From: Datnioides undecimradiatus
Lineage: Eukaryota > Chordata > Actinopteri > Lobotiformes > Datnioididae
DNA length: 64,000 bases
Assembly (NCBI GenBank): GCA_008933995.1
Contig: WARS01000010.1
Span: 13,999,210 to 14,063,209, forward strand
Direction of reading: 5' to 3'
Below, in pieces: positions 46,741 through 58,999 of this stretch. Made by a program: the position numbers and the translations under genes. Each line of letters opens with the position of its first letter. Position 1 is the first letter of the stretch. Under the pieces are notes generated by a model that had not been told where the DNA came from, did not search any database, and saw only the letters and a list, made by a program, of their open reading frames with translations.

Positions 46741-47856
46741 TCTTTATGATTTTACTCCAGCACCGTATGGTAATGTAACTTGTAATAGAGTCTTATTGCA
46801 TTGCTGTATTGGCACATTGCTGCTAGCAGCCGGTCCATGTGCAGATCCTGTGCTACCTGCTTGTAGGTGGCTTTTGATATCTCTGGGCAGAGCCATGCTA
46901 GCTGCTCTTTTCCCAGTCTTCATGCTGAGCTGGTCAGTCGTTAGCAGTAGCTTCAAATGTAGCACACAGAGGCTTTAAAATACGACATTTCTGGAGTTTA
47001 GTGCGGCAGGCAGCAGCAAACAGGCTCGTTTTACTGCAAAATAAATTCATCTCCAAAAGCAAATGAGGAGTGGGCTCACTGTCAGCATCGCAACAAGGCA
47101 GGCAGGTGTGAAATTATAGGATGCATTCCTGTAAATGAATCCGCGTCCTGCGCAGATGTAGGACACAACGGAGGCTGGGGCGCTGGATCCATTTTAAAAA
47201 AGCTTAGGACAGTAAAACAGTAAAGTGAATAATAAAGAGCAAACGGCAAAGCTGGAGTGAGAGTGGTGAGAGTAGATAATAAACACTGTGTCATCTCATC
47301 TGCGTTCCTCGGAGTGTACCATGTGTCTGCTCCCTCCAGGCGTTTCTCAAAGTAGATGCAGAATTCTCTCACATTCCACCAAATGTTAACACGTCTGAAT
47401 GCGGTCGGTACATTCGGCCTCATGGGCTTTCATGCTACAGTATGTTGAGGGGATGTTAGTTTCCTTCCACCGTCTCTTCATTTCTGCCCTCATAAAAGAA
47501 AATAAAAAAAAAAGTCTGCCGCTTTGCTCGGAGAAAGAATCAAACCAGCCAGCACTTCCCTGTCAGCGCCTGACGCTCTGAAATATTAAAGGCGACAGTG
47601 AAAATGCAGGAAATGTTTCGCTCTTTGGAGGACGCTCGGTGTTAACACGCAGAGAGATGTCATCTTTGGGATCTGCATACATTCCTCTCTGATCTCCAGT
47701 CGTGCAACATGCAAGATGCTCCTCGGGGCAAAACAAGGTGTGGAAGGCTCTGATATCTGATGTTTGTCTTTATTTCTAGTATTCGGCATGTGCAGTGGTA
47801 GAAACCTAAACCCTCCATGATGTATCTTATACTGATGCAATTCATTAATTTAATCA

Positions 47857-48110
47857 ACCATCCATGTTCTACCACTGCTTTATCCCTTTCAGGGTCACAA
47901 GGGGAAGTCCCAGCAGTCATTGTGTGGGTCAGCACCCAGGTCAGGTGTACCCCCCCCTCCTGCGGGGGATGACACATAGAGACAGACAAACTCACTCACT
48001 CACATTCACGCCTACATTTAATTCAGAGACCTCAAATCACTGTCTGGAATCAAACCTGGGACCCTTCTGCTGTAAGGCCAAGTGCTAACCGCCTAGCTGT
48101 CGTGCTGCCC
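47857..48110 (+). repeat. Dispersed teleost repeat (CCATCCAT ... GTGCTGCCC type), internally deleted
   Basis: Starts CCATCCATGTTCTACCACTG and CTTTATCC.TTTCAGGGTCAC, continues ACACATAGAGACAGACAAAC and CACATTCACGCCTACATTTA, then TGGAATCAAACCTGGGACCC, and ends TGCTAACCGCCTAGCTGTCG plus TGCTGCCC. This is a very common repeat in fish genomes; the usual middle section with the GGAGGAAACCGGAGAACC motif is missing here. Confidence 0.75.
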
Positions 48111-50050
48111 TTTCAAATGCAAGCAGAAATGCAAGTTTTTAAAGGTTTTGGATTATATAATTAATTAAAAGTATGTTATGAGAGAGAGTAGTAGAGTGTA
48201 ACTAAATGCACATCATATGTGTTCCTGGCTGTTGGTGAAGAAAGAGTATGAATGAAGAAGAACTGCCTGCAAGCCGCAGATGTTTTCAACAGTTTTGTTG
48301 CCATGATACTCCTGCACCACAGTGAGGTCAGAGGGAGAGCGCGGCGTCTTCAGCTTCGGGTCAGCGTCTACTGCTTTATCTCTCAACCAGGGCCACGATC
48401 TTTCCCTGAGCACTGCCTAAACATACGCACAGAGACATTAATCATTCACCGTTTGGCAGATACATTCATTAAAAACAGTTCCTCATTATTTACAAAAACA
48501 TAAACTGTTGCTACAAATTAGGATAATATGAACATAGCTGAGTTTGGAGTCGTGCAGGTGTTTGTTTTTGATTTAACCAGTGTGTAGCTTTAGGGACCCT
48601 ATCTCAGTGATCTGTAGTACACGATGCAGGGATGCTTAGGCTGCGTCCAGCTCCACCTTTGCAGGTTAAACTCAATAATGTGGGTGCACAGTGTGGTGCA
48701 AGGAACAGACTATTTATTCACTTAATTAATCAAGACTGTGGTGTGTTTTGGATGCAAACGTAATTCAAACCAATCAGAGTGGCACCAGGTGTGCCTGCAC
48801 CCGCTGCATTAATCTTTAAATGGAACCGAACAGGTCAGTGCACCCTGATCTTGGTGCAGTGGCCGTGGTCTGTATTTTAGGATCACATTGTGCACATTGC
48901 TGTAAACCGGTTCATTGGACTCCAGCGGCGTGCTCCGTGGATCCAAAAAGACCGAAGCATGGAGGAAGCGTGAGGAATGAAAGAACGAGTCCGCTGCTGA
49001 CTCATCACCTCATGTGCTGACCGCTGCGTCTGACCGCTCTCAGGCTTATGGATGGGTTCACATGCTTAGAACGCGGTACAGCAACTGTGTCCATATGTGA
49101 ACACAGACCAGAGCAGCCTACCCCGAGCTGGTTGGAGGGAGGGTATGACTCTAAACACGTGGACAAACACGCACATTCCACGGTGCACACAGACACACAC
49201 ACACACACACAGCTGTATCCATCACACAGCACTCCTAATGCTCAGATATGTCAGCTCCCTCTTTAACCTCGAGGCTGTATGACATCTAATTCAGTCTTAC
49301 ACATGGCTCGTAATGACAGTATTGATTTGGCTTTTGTTCACTTCTCTTTTCTGTCTCTCTGCCTGGGTTGGAGCACAGTCAGGGCCTTGTCTTTTTAATG
49401 CATGGCTTTCTCCGCCAGCCTCGCAACTTTCAGAAGTCAAGGGAGGTGAGAAATGGAGTTTTTAGGCTCCACAAACTCTTTCCGCTGTTGTTTTCCTCTC
49501 ATTTTGGGAGGAAAGGAGGGGCTCAGTAGAGTTATCAAAAAGACTTCTTTTATATGTGATGAACTTGATGTTGCAGTGATGCTGAAGTGCATCTTGGGAA
49601 GACGTGCTTTATTTTTCCTTCTTTAACTGGTGCTCAGCCTCAGTCTACACTCAGGGACGGCTGGGTAGGAGATTTTCATTCCTGTCATATGACGTGGTCG
49701 TGACATTATACCAAACCGAAGCCACAAAGCCACAGTCGAGGGACACGCTAATATTTAAATGCTGTTATTAATTGCGTCATTATAAATGCTATAAGATTGG
49801 CTTTTTTGTTAAGTTTACCAGACCACAGACCAAAAAGTTCATTTTAGCCTGTGAACCCTTTGTCTGGTTTCTCTCTCCGTGCCATTTACAGAACCAGCTT
49901 CTAGGATATGAATCCTGCTCCTATCACTGACATTACTGCTGCCGCCGCGCAGCTGAAATACCAACGAGCAGGGTGGATTTCCTGCTCTGAGCTCTGTCCG
50001 AAACACGTCTGCAGTCAAAACGCGGAGCTTTATAAATTTAGATCACCTGA
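48111..50050. other. Intergenic with (CA)n at 49186-49211
   Basis: No gene recognised. A CA microsatellite with one AGAC interruption lies at 49186-49211. No other repeat identified. Confidence 0.5.
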
Positions 50051-50059
50051 ACCGCAGCA

Positions 50060-50640
50060 TAAACACGTGATTTTATCACATCAGCAGAACAATGAGCATA
50101 AAGTGAAAGAGAATTTGCATTTATTAGAGATGGCTGTGTTTCTATCCACGTGACGGATAGAATATCTGCCGGCACAGGGGCCAGCTCAGTGATTAAGTCG
50201 GCCCACCATACTCACAGCAGAGGAATGAGCCAGACTTAATGCAGATTGCTCTCTTTTATGTTCCCATCGATCTACATTATCAAATCAACAGAATAAGATG
50301 TCCACTAGACATAACATCAGCACACTTCCATCTTTACATGCCACATTACTAATTGGATTTGTCACAGATGGGAAAATATAATGGTCTTTTTTCCCACAGT
50401 CTGGCACCATTAAGCTGCCAATGCTCTTTTTTTGCGCGACACACCCCACCTTCTGAGGTAAAAATTTTATTACATGGTAATTTAAGACATGGTTCGTTCA
50501 TCTCAAGTGTCGCCGCTGGACATACAAATCAAAAAGAGGCCCGCTGATATTTTCATTCCTCATCTTCCAAAGCCCACACATTATCCTTTTTTATAATCTG
50601 TATTTTATTTGCATTTTTCGCCCCCGAGGTGAGGAGAGGA
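50060..50640. promoter_or_regulatory. Possible conserved noncoding element bracketed by two POU octamers
   Basis: Unique AT-rich DNA with ATTTGCAT at 50113-50120 and again at 50607-50614. Homeodomain-like words (ACTAATTGGATTTG, TTATTACATGG, TAATTTAAGAC) lie between. No repeat, no coding potential. It looks like a developmental enhancer by word content; conservation could not be tested. Confidence 0.3.
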
Positions 50641-50644
50641 ATCC

Positions 50645-53340
50645 GGCTATAGCCATGAAAACCCACAGCCGTCTGCTTTTATGTGTCTTGCTTCACTGAG
50701 GACCTGGGAGATTTATCACTTCTTTATGTCACTGTGCCTTTTATGACTTACATTGATCATCAAGGTGTACAACCATTATCGTGCCGAGTACATTATCGTC
50801 AAGACATTTTTCACCCCCACCCCTCCCAACCCCCTCCCCCCTGCCACAGGACACGGGTAGAGAGACATCGGATTCATGTCTCCTGCTCTGTGTACTTCCA
50901 GTGGAGCTACGCTGAAGAAAACGCGATAAAGAAGGACAGCGGTCAGCGGAGAGAGATACTATCTCTTTGTACCACGCATTCTTCTTCCTTGTCAAAACCT
51001 GGTGCGTGCATTACCTCATAAGCACCGTAGTGTGGCTAATGTAGCCTGCAGAAGAGATGAGGAGGAGGTTACAGAGGTCTGCTTCACTCCTGTCTAACTC
51101 CACACTCTTCATTTTGTTTTAGTTTCAAACTTGTGGCCCAAGGAACTGACCAACCACTAAAAAACTCTATGCAACTTTTTGCACCTCTGCAGCAGCACCG
51201 CCCCAACACCTGGAGACACACTCAGATCAGTAAAGTCATTGGAATTCCCCTTAAAGATCCTCGACCTGATATTTTTTGTCACTCGTTTTTTGTGTTTTAT
51301 CGCTGCGGGTATGAGACGCAGGCAAAAGGCGGCGCAGACGAGGCAACGGGAGATGGAGGAGGAAGAGTTCTCCTGTTGATGAGTGTTGTGTACCAGCGCG
51401 GCTCTTTAGCGAGCTAGTCTAGCTCAGTGGTTCTCAAATGCTTTTGTCACAAGGCTCGTTTATGAGATGTATTGCTAATGATATGATGTACAAGGCACAG
51501 CATTCACTTCAGATACTTCTGGTCTAGCTAGCCTTCAATCACTGTGATATTAATGTGGACCAGGTGCTAAGCATAGGAAGAATGTGAGATGACCTTATTT
51601 TGCCTGATAGGCACACAGTATGTCAACAACAGTTGTTGACCCCAATGTCTCCAGTGACTACTGCTGAAATACCCGGGAACATTCCAATAACGGTTAAGAG
51701 TGCGCTGACAAAACCCCACAGAGGTTAAAAGCCTGGGATCATATTCAGCAGTGAGACCTCTTCAAGAAACGTCCTACACGTCTGGGCAAACATTACGTGC
51801 GAATCATCAGCAAAGTGTCTGACATCTGAAATTCATTCTACTCTGAAATAACTTGACAAAGTCCACAGTGTTTCAAGATCCTCACAACACCTTTGAAGAA
51901 GATGAGAAAAATGCTCCAAAGCGCGAGAGAAAATCACTTCACTAAACAAAGTATCGGGTAAAATTTAAAGTGGAGTGCAGCGGAACCTGGTTGAGTGACT
52001 GATTTCTTGATTTACTAATCATCAACAGCAATTTTCTAATTAGATTAGATGAGTGGCAAATTTGATTCATGCTGTGTATCAGGACTGAACTCTGAGGAAT
52101 GCAGTGAAGTGGGAGCAGAGAATTTGGAAAGGTAGCATCCACAGTCAAGCTTCATCTGGGAGTCCTCGTCGCAAGTTCCACACTTCCATGATGACAGCTG
52201 AGCTACCTCTAACAGACAGCAGTGTATGGGTGGGGATGGTAACCCCTGCCTCTGTTCCCTCAGACGGTTTCAGGTGAGGCTGTCCTTTTCTTTCTCTGGT
52301 TATCCACTGTGGCGTACCAGCATACATCGTTAGGTGTTGAATGATCTGTGGTAAGTGCCAACTCCATGTGGTTTGTGGACTCAAACTAGCTGAGAGTTTG
52401 AGAATAGTGGCAGTGGCATGCTTTGGTCTTCAATTGAGAACCCCCAAGACCTCCTGCACATTCCTCTCACTGGTCAGGTGTTGCAGGAGGCTCCCAGTGA
52501 TGTCCGAAGCTATGGAGCTATGTACAGAGTCAATTTGCCACCTGTTTCATATAGCTCTGTCTTGGATAGCCACACGGAATGCCATAGTCCTCTCTCAACC
52601 TTTCCCTGCCCTCCAGAACATCTCCATACATAGCAACACATGCTGGTGTGGGAAGTACTCATGACATTTGTGAGAAAATCCTCAGCATAATGGCAAAGGA
52701 AAGAGTGCACCAAAAGTCATGTGATGATTTTTCTAGAATATATTTTTGTTCTTGTGAGACCTGCAGTATTTGTTTCTGATGTATTATTAAGATGGAGACA
52801 TTTGTGCACCCAAATCTCGATACCCTTGGTATCCTCAAGGCGCTGTAGGGTGTCATTCCTGTGTGAATTAGGTCATCAGGCAATAATATGTATTAATATC
52901 TGTGCGTCTGGCAGATATAACAAATTGTACCCACATACTGAGCAATTTGAAATTAAATTTTGCTGTAGTTCAGTTTACTTCATGGTCCAACACTGCACAA
53001 ACCCTGCAGGTACCAGCATACATCATTAGAATGGTAATGAATCAATACTGTGTCTGATCATTTCTGGAACTTGTGGAGGTGACAAAGGACCCAGGCATTA
53101 AACTTCTCTCTCTAGCTTTACTTTTAATTGTCCACATAGCATTTTCTGTGATGCTAACTATGAACTAGACTAAGACCTAACTGTTAGCCATAATTTAGAA
53201 CTAATGGTGTTTTCATTGTCAGAAGGATTTTAGACTCAGCACACTTTCTCGTCATTGCTCATTGGTTAATCTCGTCCACCACATTTAATTCTCAATCTCC
53301 CATTCTACCACCTATTCATCACCATTCATGTCTTCATGCC
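50645..53340. other. Intergenic with a 20-bp separated direct repeat
   Basis: No gene recognised. GTACCAGCATACATC(G/A)TTAG occurs at 52314-52333 and 53010-53029, one mismatch apart, 676 bp between copies. A CAGTGGTTCTCAAATG word near 51425 resembles the end of hAT-type elements, without a visible partner. Confidence 0.4.
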
Positions 53341-53349
53341 TGGGTCTGG

Positions 53350-53350
<1 letters not shown>

Positions 53351-53382
<32 letters not shown>
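53351..53382. repeat. (TG)n microsatellite
   Basis: About 15 uninterrupted TG units. Confidence 0.95.
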
Positions 53383-53384
<2 letters not shown>

Positions 53385-53589
53385 GGGGTTGCCGGGCAGC
53401 AGAAAGAGAGGTCACCGTGGTAATGGGAAGCTCTGAGAGAGACTGACAGGAGTGTGCATGTGTACATAATCTATTAATTAAAGGAGAGGCAGCAAAACGA
53501 ATGGGGAACCTTTTCCTGTGTGATATCTCCACCCCCCTCCCACACCCTTCCCCCGCCGCTACTCCTCCTCTCCCACTCCCACTCTCCAG

Positions 53590-53910
53590 GTAGGCAGAGA
53601 AAACACACAGCGAGACATTTATTGGGAGATTAAAACCAAATCTTCCAGATTGCCATATAAAAAGGTAATTTACAATATTAAACTGACTTTTATCTATATG
53701 CAAATGACTCCCCCTCCCACAACCTATTTGAATAATTTATGTGAAGGTTTTTGGGGAAGTGAAGGTAGTGTCTTTTCCCTCGTTCTGAAATAACTCAGTT
53801 ATCCTATAAAGGAGACTATTAACTCCCTCCTCCTTTTTCCTTCATCTTCCATTCCATTTTTTTTTTCTTCCCAGAGTTTATTTCTTTCAATTACACCAAT
53901 AGCTTTCAGG
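53590..53910. promoter_or_regulatory. Possible conserved noncoding element with POU octamer
   Basis: Octamer ATGCAAAT at 53698-53705 within unique AT-rich DNA including GGTAATTTACAATATTAAAC and CTATTTGAATAATTTATG. No frame, no repeat family. Enhancer role is inference. Confidence 0.28.
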
Positions 53911-56210
53911 TGGTGCGGCGAGGGGAGCTCACACTCACATCTTATTCTGCCGCGTCCTGATTTTTGTCACCCCATGGGCGTTTCCATCCCCCTTTCTTTC
54001 CTTTTGCCATCAAGTGTGGTGACGATTAGGTGCGGGAGGTTCCTCCAGGCTCTGTCCCACTGAATGTCACACATTGAGACATCAGGCTGCTGCTGGTAAT
54101 TCCATCTGCTACGCTGCCCTGTTTGTTGCCATTTCTTGCTTCTTATCAGCTATGACTTACATCTTAATACCTGAGCTGTCAGTCTGCTGTTGGCTGATCT
54201 GAATGAGAGAAGCTCTGTTGTCTGGTGATTATCATGTGGCCTCATCATGTCTCTGTCCCCTCCCCCGCTAACAAAACTACTACTGCTACTGAAGGATCCC
54301 AGATATCCTGGAAAACTGTTTGGTTTAGCCATAATCAGTATTAAAAGCAGTGTAGTGCAGATTTTGAAGAATAAGAAGGGGTTCATTAATAATGTAGCGA
54401 TTCCACATCCAGTGTCAGATCTGTCCCAGTCTGTTTGAGTGCCTTATCAAATCTACAGTAAATAAGTTCGACTGAGGACGAAATAAAGTCTAAAACAACT
54501 GAAACCCAAAGATGTGTGATGAGGTTTTGCTGTCTGGGGAGGAAAGATTAAATGTGTTGATTAAATGTGTATCTGACACATTAATATAACAGGTGCTACT
54601 CATTTCTCTCAATGATCTCATTCTCACAAGCTGCCGCTTTCAATTAACAGACTCTCCAATGCAGGACTGTTAGGCTGATGATAGTTATTTATTGTTATGA
54701 TATGCATAAACGTTTAAGGGGAAGGTAAGACTGCTAGGTTGTGTCTCCAGACATGAGCTTCCATTCTGTTTCTCCATTTACAGCTGTAGAGGGAAGAGAT
54801 ACAGCCAAAGGTTTCAAACAGCAAGCCTGCCCATGTTGTCAGAATGTTTTCTATATTGGTCTTTCTTAATAAAAGAGAATTAGCAGGAAGAAAAGGTTCA
54901 ATTAGAGAGCTACGTGAGAGATTAGAGGGTCTCAGTGTGTTGCCTACCAAAATGGACCTTGCTGCTGGAATCCAACCGTAACACATTTTCACTAAAAGTC
55001 TAAATATTGCTGGGGAGTGAGCTTCCAGCTGAGGTGGGAATTTATATACTTTATGTTCTTAGGGAGTCAATTTTGCAGTAACATTGTCATCCCTCTCCAC
55101 AAACCCTGTTACTCCAGCCCTCCACTATCCATTTGGAACTATTTCCTGGTAGTTAAAGTAGCTGTTCCAGTGCAGGCCTAAGATGTTGAGGGGAAACAAC
55201 TGAAAGCATCACAAATCAAAACTGCGACCACGATAGCTCCATCATGAAAAGATAGGTCTTCAACACCCAACACAGTGACACCAGGGGAAGGATTGTCCCA
55301 CATTGCCCACAGTTCTTCAAGTCCAGAAACTGAAAAATTGAAATTTCAGGTGGTTGACCAAAAAGGTGCCTAGGCTTTTGGAGCCAATGGACTGCAGTGT
55401 TGGAGGATGGTGGGTAAAGAACAGATCTGGGCTGAAGACCAGAATTTCAGTTTTGGTGTGATTCAGTTAAAGAGAAGAACATTAAATTAGAAAAAATTAC
55501 AATAAAATGATCGATTGCATGCACAGCTGCGGCAAAATCCAAAAGAACGAAATTAGAAAAGAGAGAGAGAGAGAGTGAGATTGAATGTTTAGACGATGTG
55601 GAGCCTCTGGCAGATCTGAGGAACAAGCTCCCTGCCTGAAGCAACTGCTCAGAGAAAAATAGGAGGTCATAATGCAGCAGCCTACACCATTCACATTTAC
55701 TGACCATTAATATTTGAGCCATCACACTCACAGCCTGTTAAATATGAAATTTGTCACCATTTAGAGAATCCACAAGCTCACAAGGAGCTGAACAAATGAG
55801 GGCAGCTCGGATTCCATTTGAGCGGCAAAGTAAGAGCTTTAGAAAAAAAAGTGACATATTACTGCTGAGTGCAGAAACACCCCCCCCCCCTGTCTCTGGT
55901 AAACATACAAGGAAGTGATTTGAATGGGCTCTTAAAAGGGCTCCGACAGACTTGAAGTTGTGATGATATCAAATGGTAAACCATGCATAAACTGAGTTGT
56001 TGTGTATGGGCTTGATATGATTGAATGTATATTCTTTTTGTTGCTGGAAAGTCACTTGTAGAAAAAGAAATACATTATCCTACACGGTGATAGCACCGAT
56101 GCGTTGGGTCACAGCAGCAGAAGCTGTAGTCCTTTACCTCAGTCTACGCTGAATGCCATGGTACTGCTGTGTGCTCAGCAGTGTTTAGGTAGCGCTCACC
56201 AGTGGTAGAA
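53911..56210. other. Intergenic, no gene recognised
   Basis: A GA run at 55558-55575 and a C run at 55880-55889. The stretch 55380-55450 has wording reminiscent of a fish repeat (CAGAATTTCAGTTTTGGTGT) but could not be assigned. No exon seen. Confidence 0.4.
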
Positions 56211-56213
56211 CTT

Positions 56214-56645
56214 TCCAAGGGACCAGTGCTATTATCAGGCTGTCCCAATGAGTCTCTAAAGACCCTCCAGCTGATCCAGAATGCTGCAGTTCATGTAGAA
56301 CGGGGAAAAGGGATCATGTCTCTTCTGAATCAGCTTCTCCACTGGCTTTCAGTAAAATCCAGAATAGAAATTAAAACCCTTCTCCTCATCTTAATGGTCA
56401 GGCACCACCTTATCTTAAGGAGTTTGTAGTACCCTATTACCCATCTAGATGACATCTGCACCCAGAATGCAGAGTTGCATGTTGTTTGAAGAGTTTCCAG
56501 AAGTAGAGTGGGAGGCAGAGCCTTCAGCTACCATGCTCCTCTCCTCTCGTTTGTGCCTGGGGCATGGACACTCTCTCCACCTTTAAGAGCAGGTTTTAAA
56601 ACCTCCCTCTATGATAAAGCTCGGAGTTGTAGATGACTTGATTGA
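56214..56645 (+). mobile_element. Degenerate LINE (L2-like) reverse-transcriptase C-terminus
   Basis: Translation gives LLSGCPNESLKTLQLIQNAA, then LLHWLSVKSRIEIKTLLLIL. After stops and shifts it continues VGGRAFSYHAPLL, LSTFKSRF and LYDKA. The same order (SGCP, LQLIQNAA, LHWLPVKxRIDFKxLLL, VGGRAFSxxAPxLWN, STFKSRLKTxLYDKA) ends fish L2-type LINE polymerases. Several stops and indels; not functional. It differs in sequence from the fragment at 10318, so two families or very old copies are involved. Confidence 0.85.
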
Positions 56646-56649
56646 GCCC

Positions 56650-57030
56650 TGAACTGAGCTCCATCTGTGTGCATCGTTTTGAGTTTTTATTCCATGAATA
56701 CAGGTTACTAACTTGACAGCTTCTCTCTCAGTAGGTTTGTGCTCTGTTGTCAACATTTCAAACTGACATCAACTTTAAGAACTGCATGAATGTATGAGTT
56801 AAAACAATGCTGTGCAAACTATTATTTAGTCATTAATTTAGCGAACTTAGTTCCCTTTGCAGTTGAAAATGTTCATAAATGTTCTTCTCAGCTGCTAGCT
56901 AATGTTAGCTTATAATGCAAGGCACAGGTTTCTATTTGCATGCTGTTTTGTGTGGGGCTATTGCTGTAGCAAAACTATTTGCCAGTGTGTAGACCTGGGG
57001 GTATACAGGCTGTATTGCTACTGACGCACA
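56650..57030. other. Intergenic, possibly the LINE 3' tail at its left end
   Basis: Nothing coding. POU octamer ATTTGCAT at 56934-56941. The LINE-derived sequence may extend somewhat past 56650. Confidence 0.35.
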
Positions 57031-57033
57031 AAT

Positions 57034-57147
57034 CGCCACACACATTTGCAGATCTCCACACACGTTTGCAAGTCTACGTACACATTAACAGATTTGTCTA
57101 CACATTTACAGATCTAAGTATAAATATGCATACATTTGTAAATAGCT
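57034..57147. repeat. Degenerate tandem repeat, about 21-22 bp period
   Basis: Five adjoining units built on (C/T)(A/C)CACACATTTGCAGATCT-like sequence start at 57034, 57056, 57076, 57098 and 57120; the last is expanded to 28 bp. Divergence between units shows it is old. Confidence 0.7.
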
Positions 57148-57149
57148 AC

Positions 57150-58970
57150 AATAATTGCCCCATAGCTTTGCTACATTAATTAGTAGGACAGGAATACGAT
57201 TGCTTAGAACTGGGTTTGTTGACACAGATCACAATGAAACAGGAAAATAAGATATTTAGTTCTTCTTCATTAAGGAGAAACATCAAAACAGGGACAGGGC
57301 AGGTCACCCTGGGGTCAGTGTGTCGAATATGTTTTCAGCTATAGGAAACGGGGATGTGACATCATCACATTCAAGCAAGCACTTCAGCCATTTTTACTGA
57401 TGGTCACTGCCACCAACCAGCCTGCTACGTAGATTCAACCTGTCCAACTCTGTGTAACCTGGTGCAGCTTCAGTTTCAACGGGGTCTATAAACACTGTTG
57501 AATTGAGAGCTCTAACAGTCAATTTGCATGACTAACATCAAATAAAAAATAGACTGTGGAGGAGCTGTGAGTCAAGGACATAGGAAATGTGTTACTAAGT
57601 TACAGCTTCATCATTTTCTCAGTTGTAGACACGTGGGGCGATATATCAGGTAGATCAAATTAGACACCGCACTGGCTATGTACTGTAGGCTACAACATGC
57701 TACTGTGTTACTGTGGACTGATTATGAGACAGTGGGCACAACACAACATTGTCTCTTTGTATTTGTTTAATGCCCTTTGCAGTACTTTCAGATCTCTCCG
57801 TGGTCTCTTTGTGTAATTTTGGAAAACCCTTGACATCTTAGGGATTTAAATTTGGTGCAAGCAGGTTGTTTGCTACCCCTAAAGATGAATGTCAGAATTC
57901 AGATGACAAATGAATGTACCTACTTTAAATTACTGAATCTAACTGTGGCATTGAGTACTCACAAATATGTGTGACTTTGTTACACATGAGCAATATTGTA
58001 AAAATTAAATAAATGAAGTCACCTATGTCAATGCTTTTAGATGCACCCTATGAGAAACCAGTGACTCAGACGGTGACTGCACAGAACTGAACAGCAGCAG
58101 CAGCACGAACCTCCCATTCAACCAGTGCCTAACATTATGTTTCCACAGAAATGTCGCCAAGGCAGAGTGTTAATCATCTCATAGTGTCATCAACCCAATG
58201 TGTGAATAGTTCTTTTGTATCGTTTGCCTGCTGAAATACTGTTCATGGATTTTAGGTAAAACTTGGTAAAGCTGGAACACCTCAGTGTATTGTATTGCCT
58301 AGCATGATGTCATTGCCTAACATTGACCTATCTGACTGATTAGTTTTCATACATTTATTTTGAAACTTTTAATATTTCCAGACATTTATCGAACAAAAGC
58401 TGAGGGTAACTGATCCTGAATACCTTCCCTTGCACTCAGCACAGGCAGGAGAGGACGTCAGCCTTTAACACCTCCCGGTACAGCGAGTACATTTGGCTTG
58501 AGTAATCTCAATGCCAGGATAGTGCAGGCACGTTTCACTCCCCTGTGGATCCGGAGACAACATTCTCTGTGGGTACTGGTTTTTCAGACTGTAAAAGCGC
58601 AATGTATAAAGAAGGAAGATTCCAGATGCATGCCAAAGCAGACCTCCATCTAAATACCAGTGTGGAATGGGCAGTGTAAGAGAGTTGAGAACAAAACATC
58701 AAAATAAAGGGATGGAAGGAAGCAGCAAATATCAAGATGTTGCTGAGGACATAAAACCAAGAGGGACAATCAGAGTTCCTGGTGAGGAGACTAAAGATTA
58801 AAGAAGAATTAAGAATGGAACAGTGCGTGGAAGGTTCATGCGTTTTGACCTTGTCAATAAGCTCGATGCTACTGGGCCTACAGGAAAAAAATATGAATAT
58901 GTCACAACGTCCGCCTCTCTGTCTGTCTCGACAGCCACATCTTCACTTTCCCAGAGCCCCTCTGCATTAT
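57150..58970. other. Intergenic, no gene recognised
   Basis: Unique DNA; POU octamer ATTTGCAT at 57522-57529. No exon recognised. Confidence 0.5.
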
Positions 58971-58999
58971 TCAGCGCCTGTCCACCTGATGCCCCCAGA

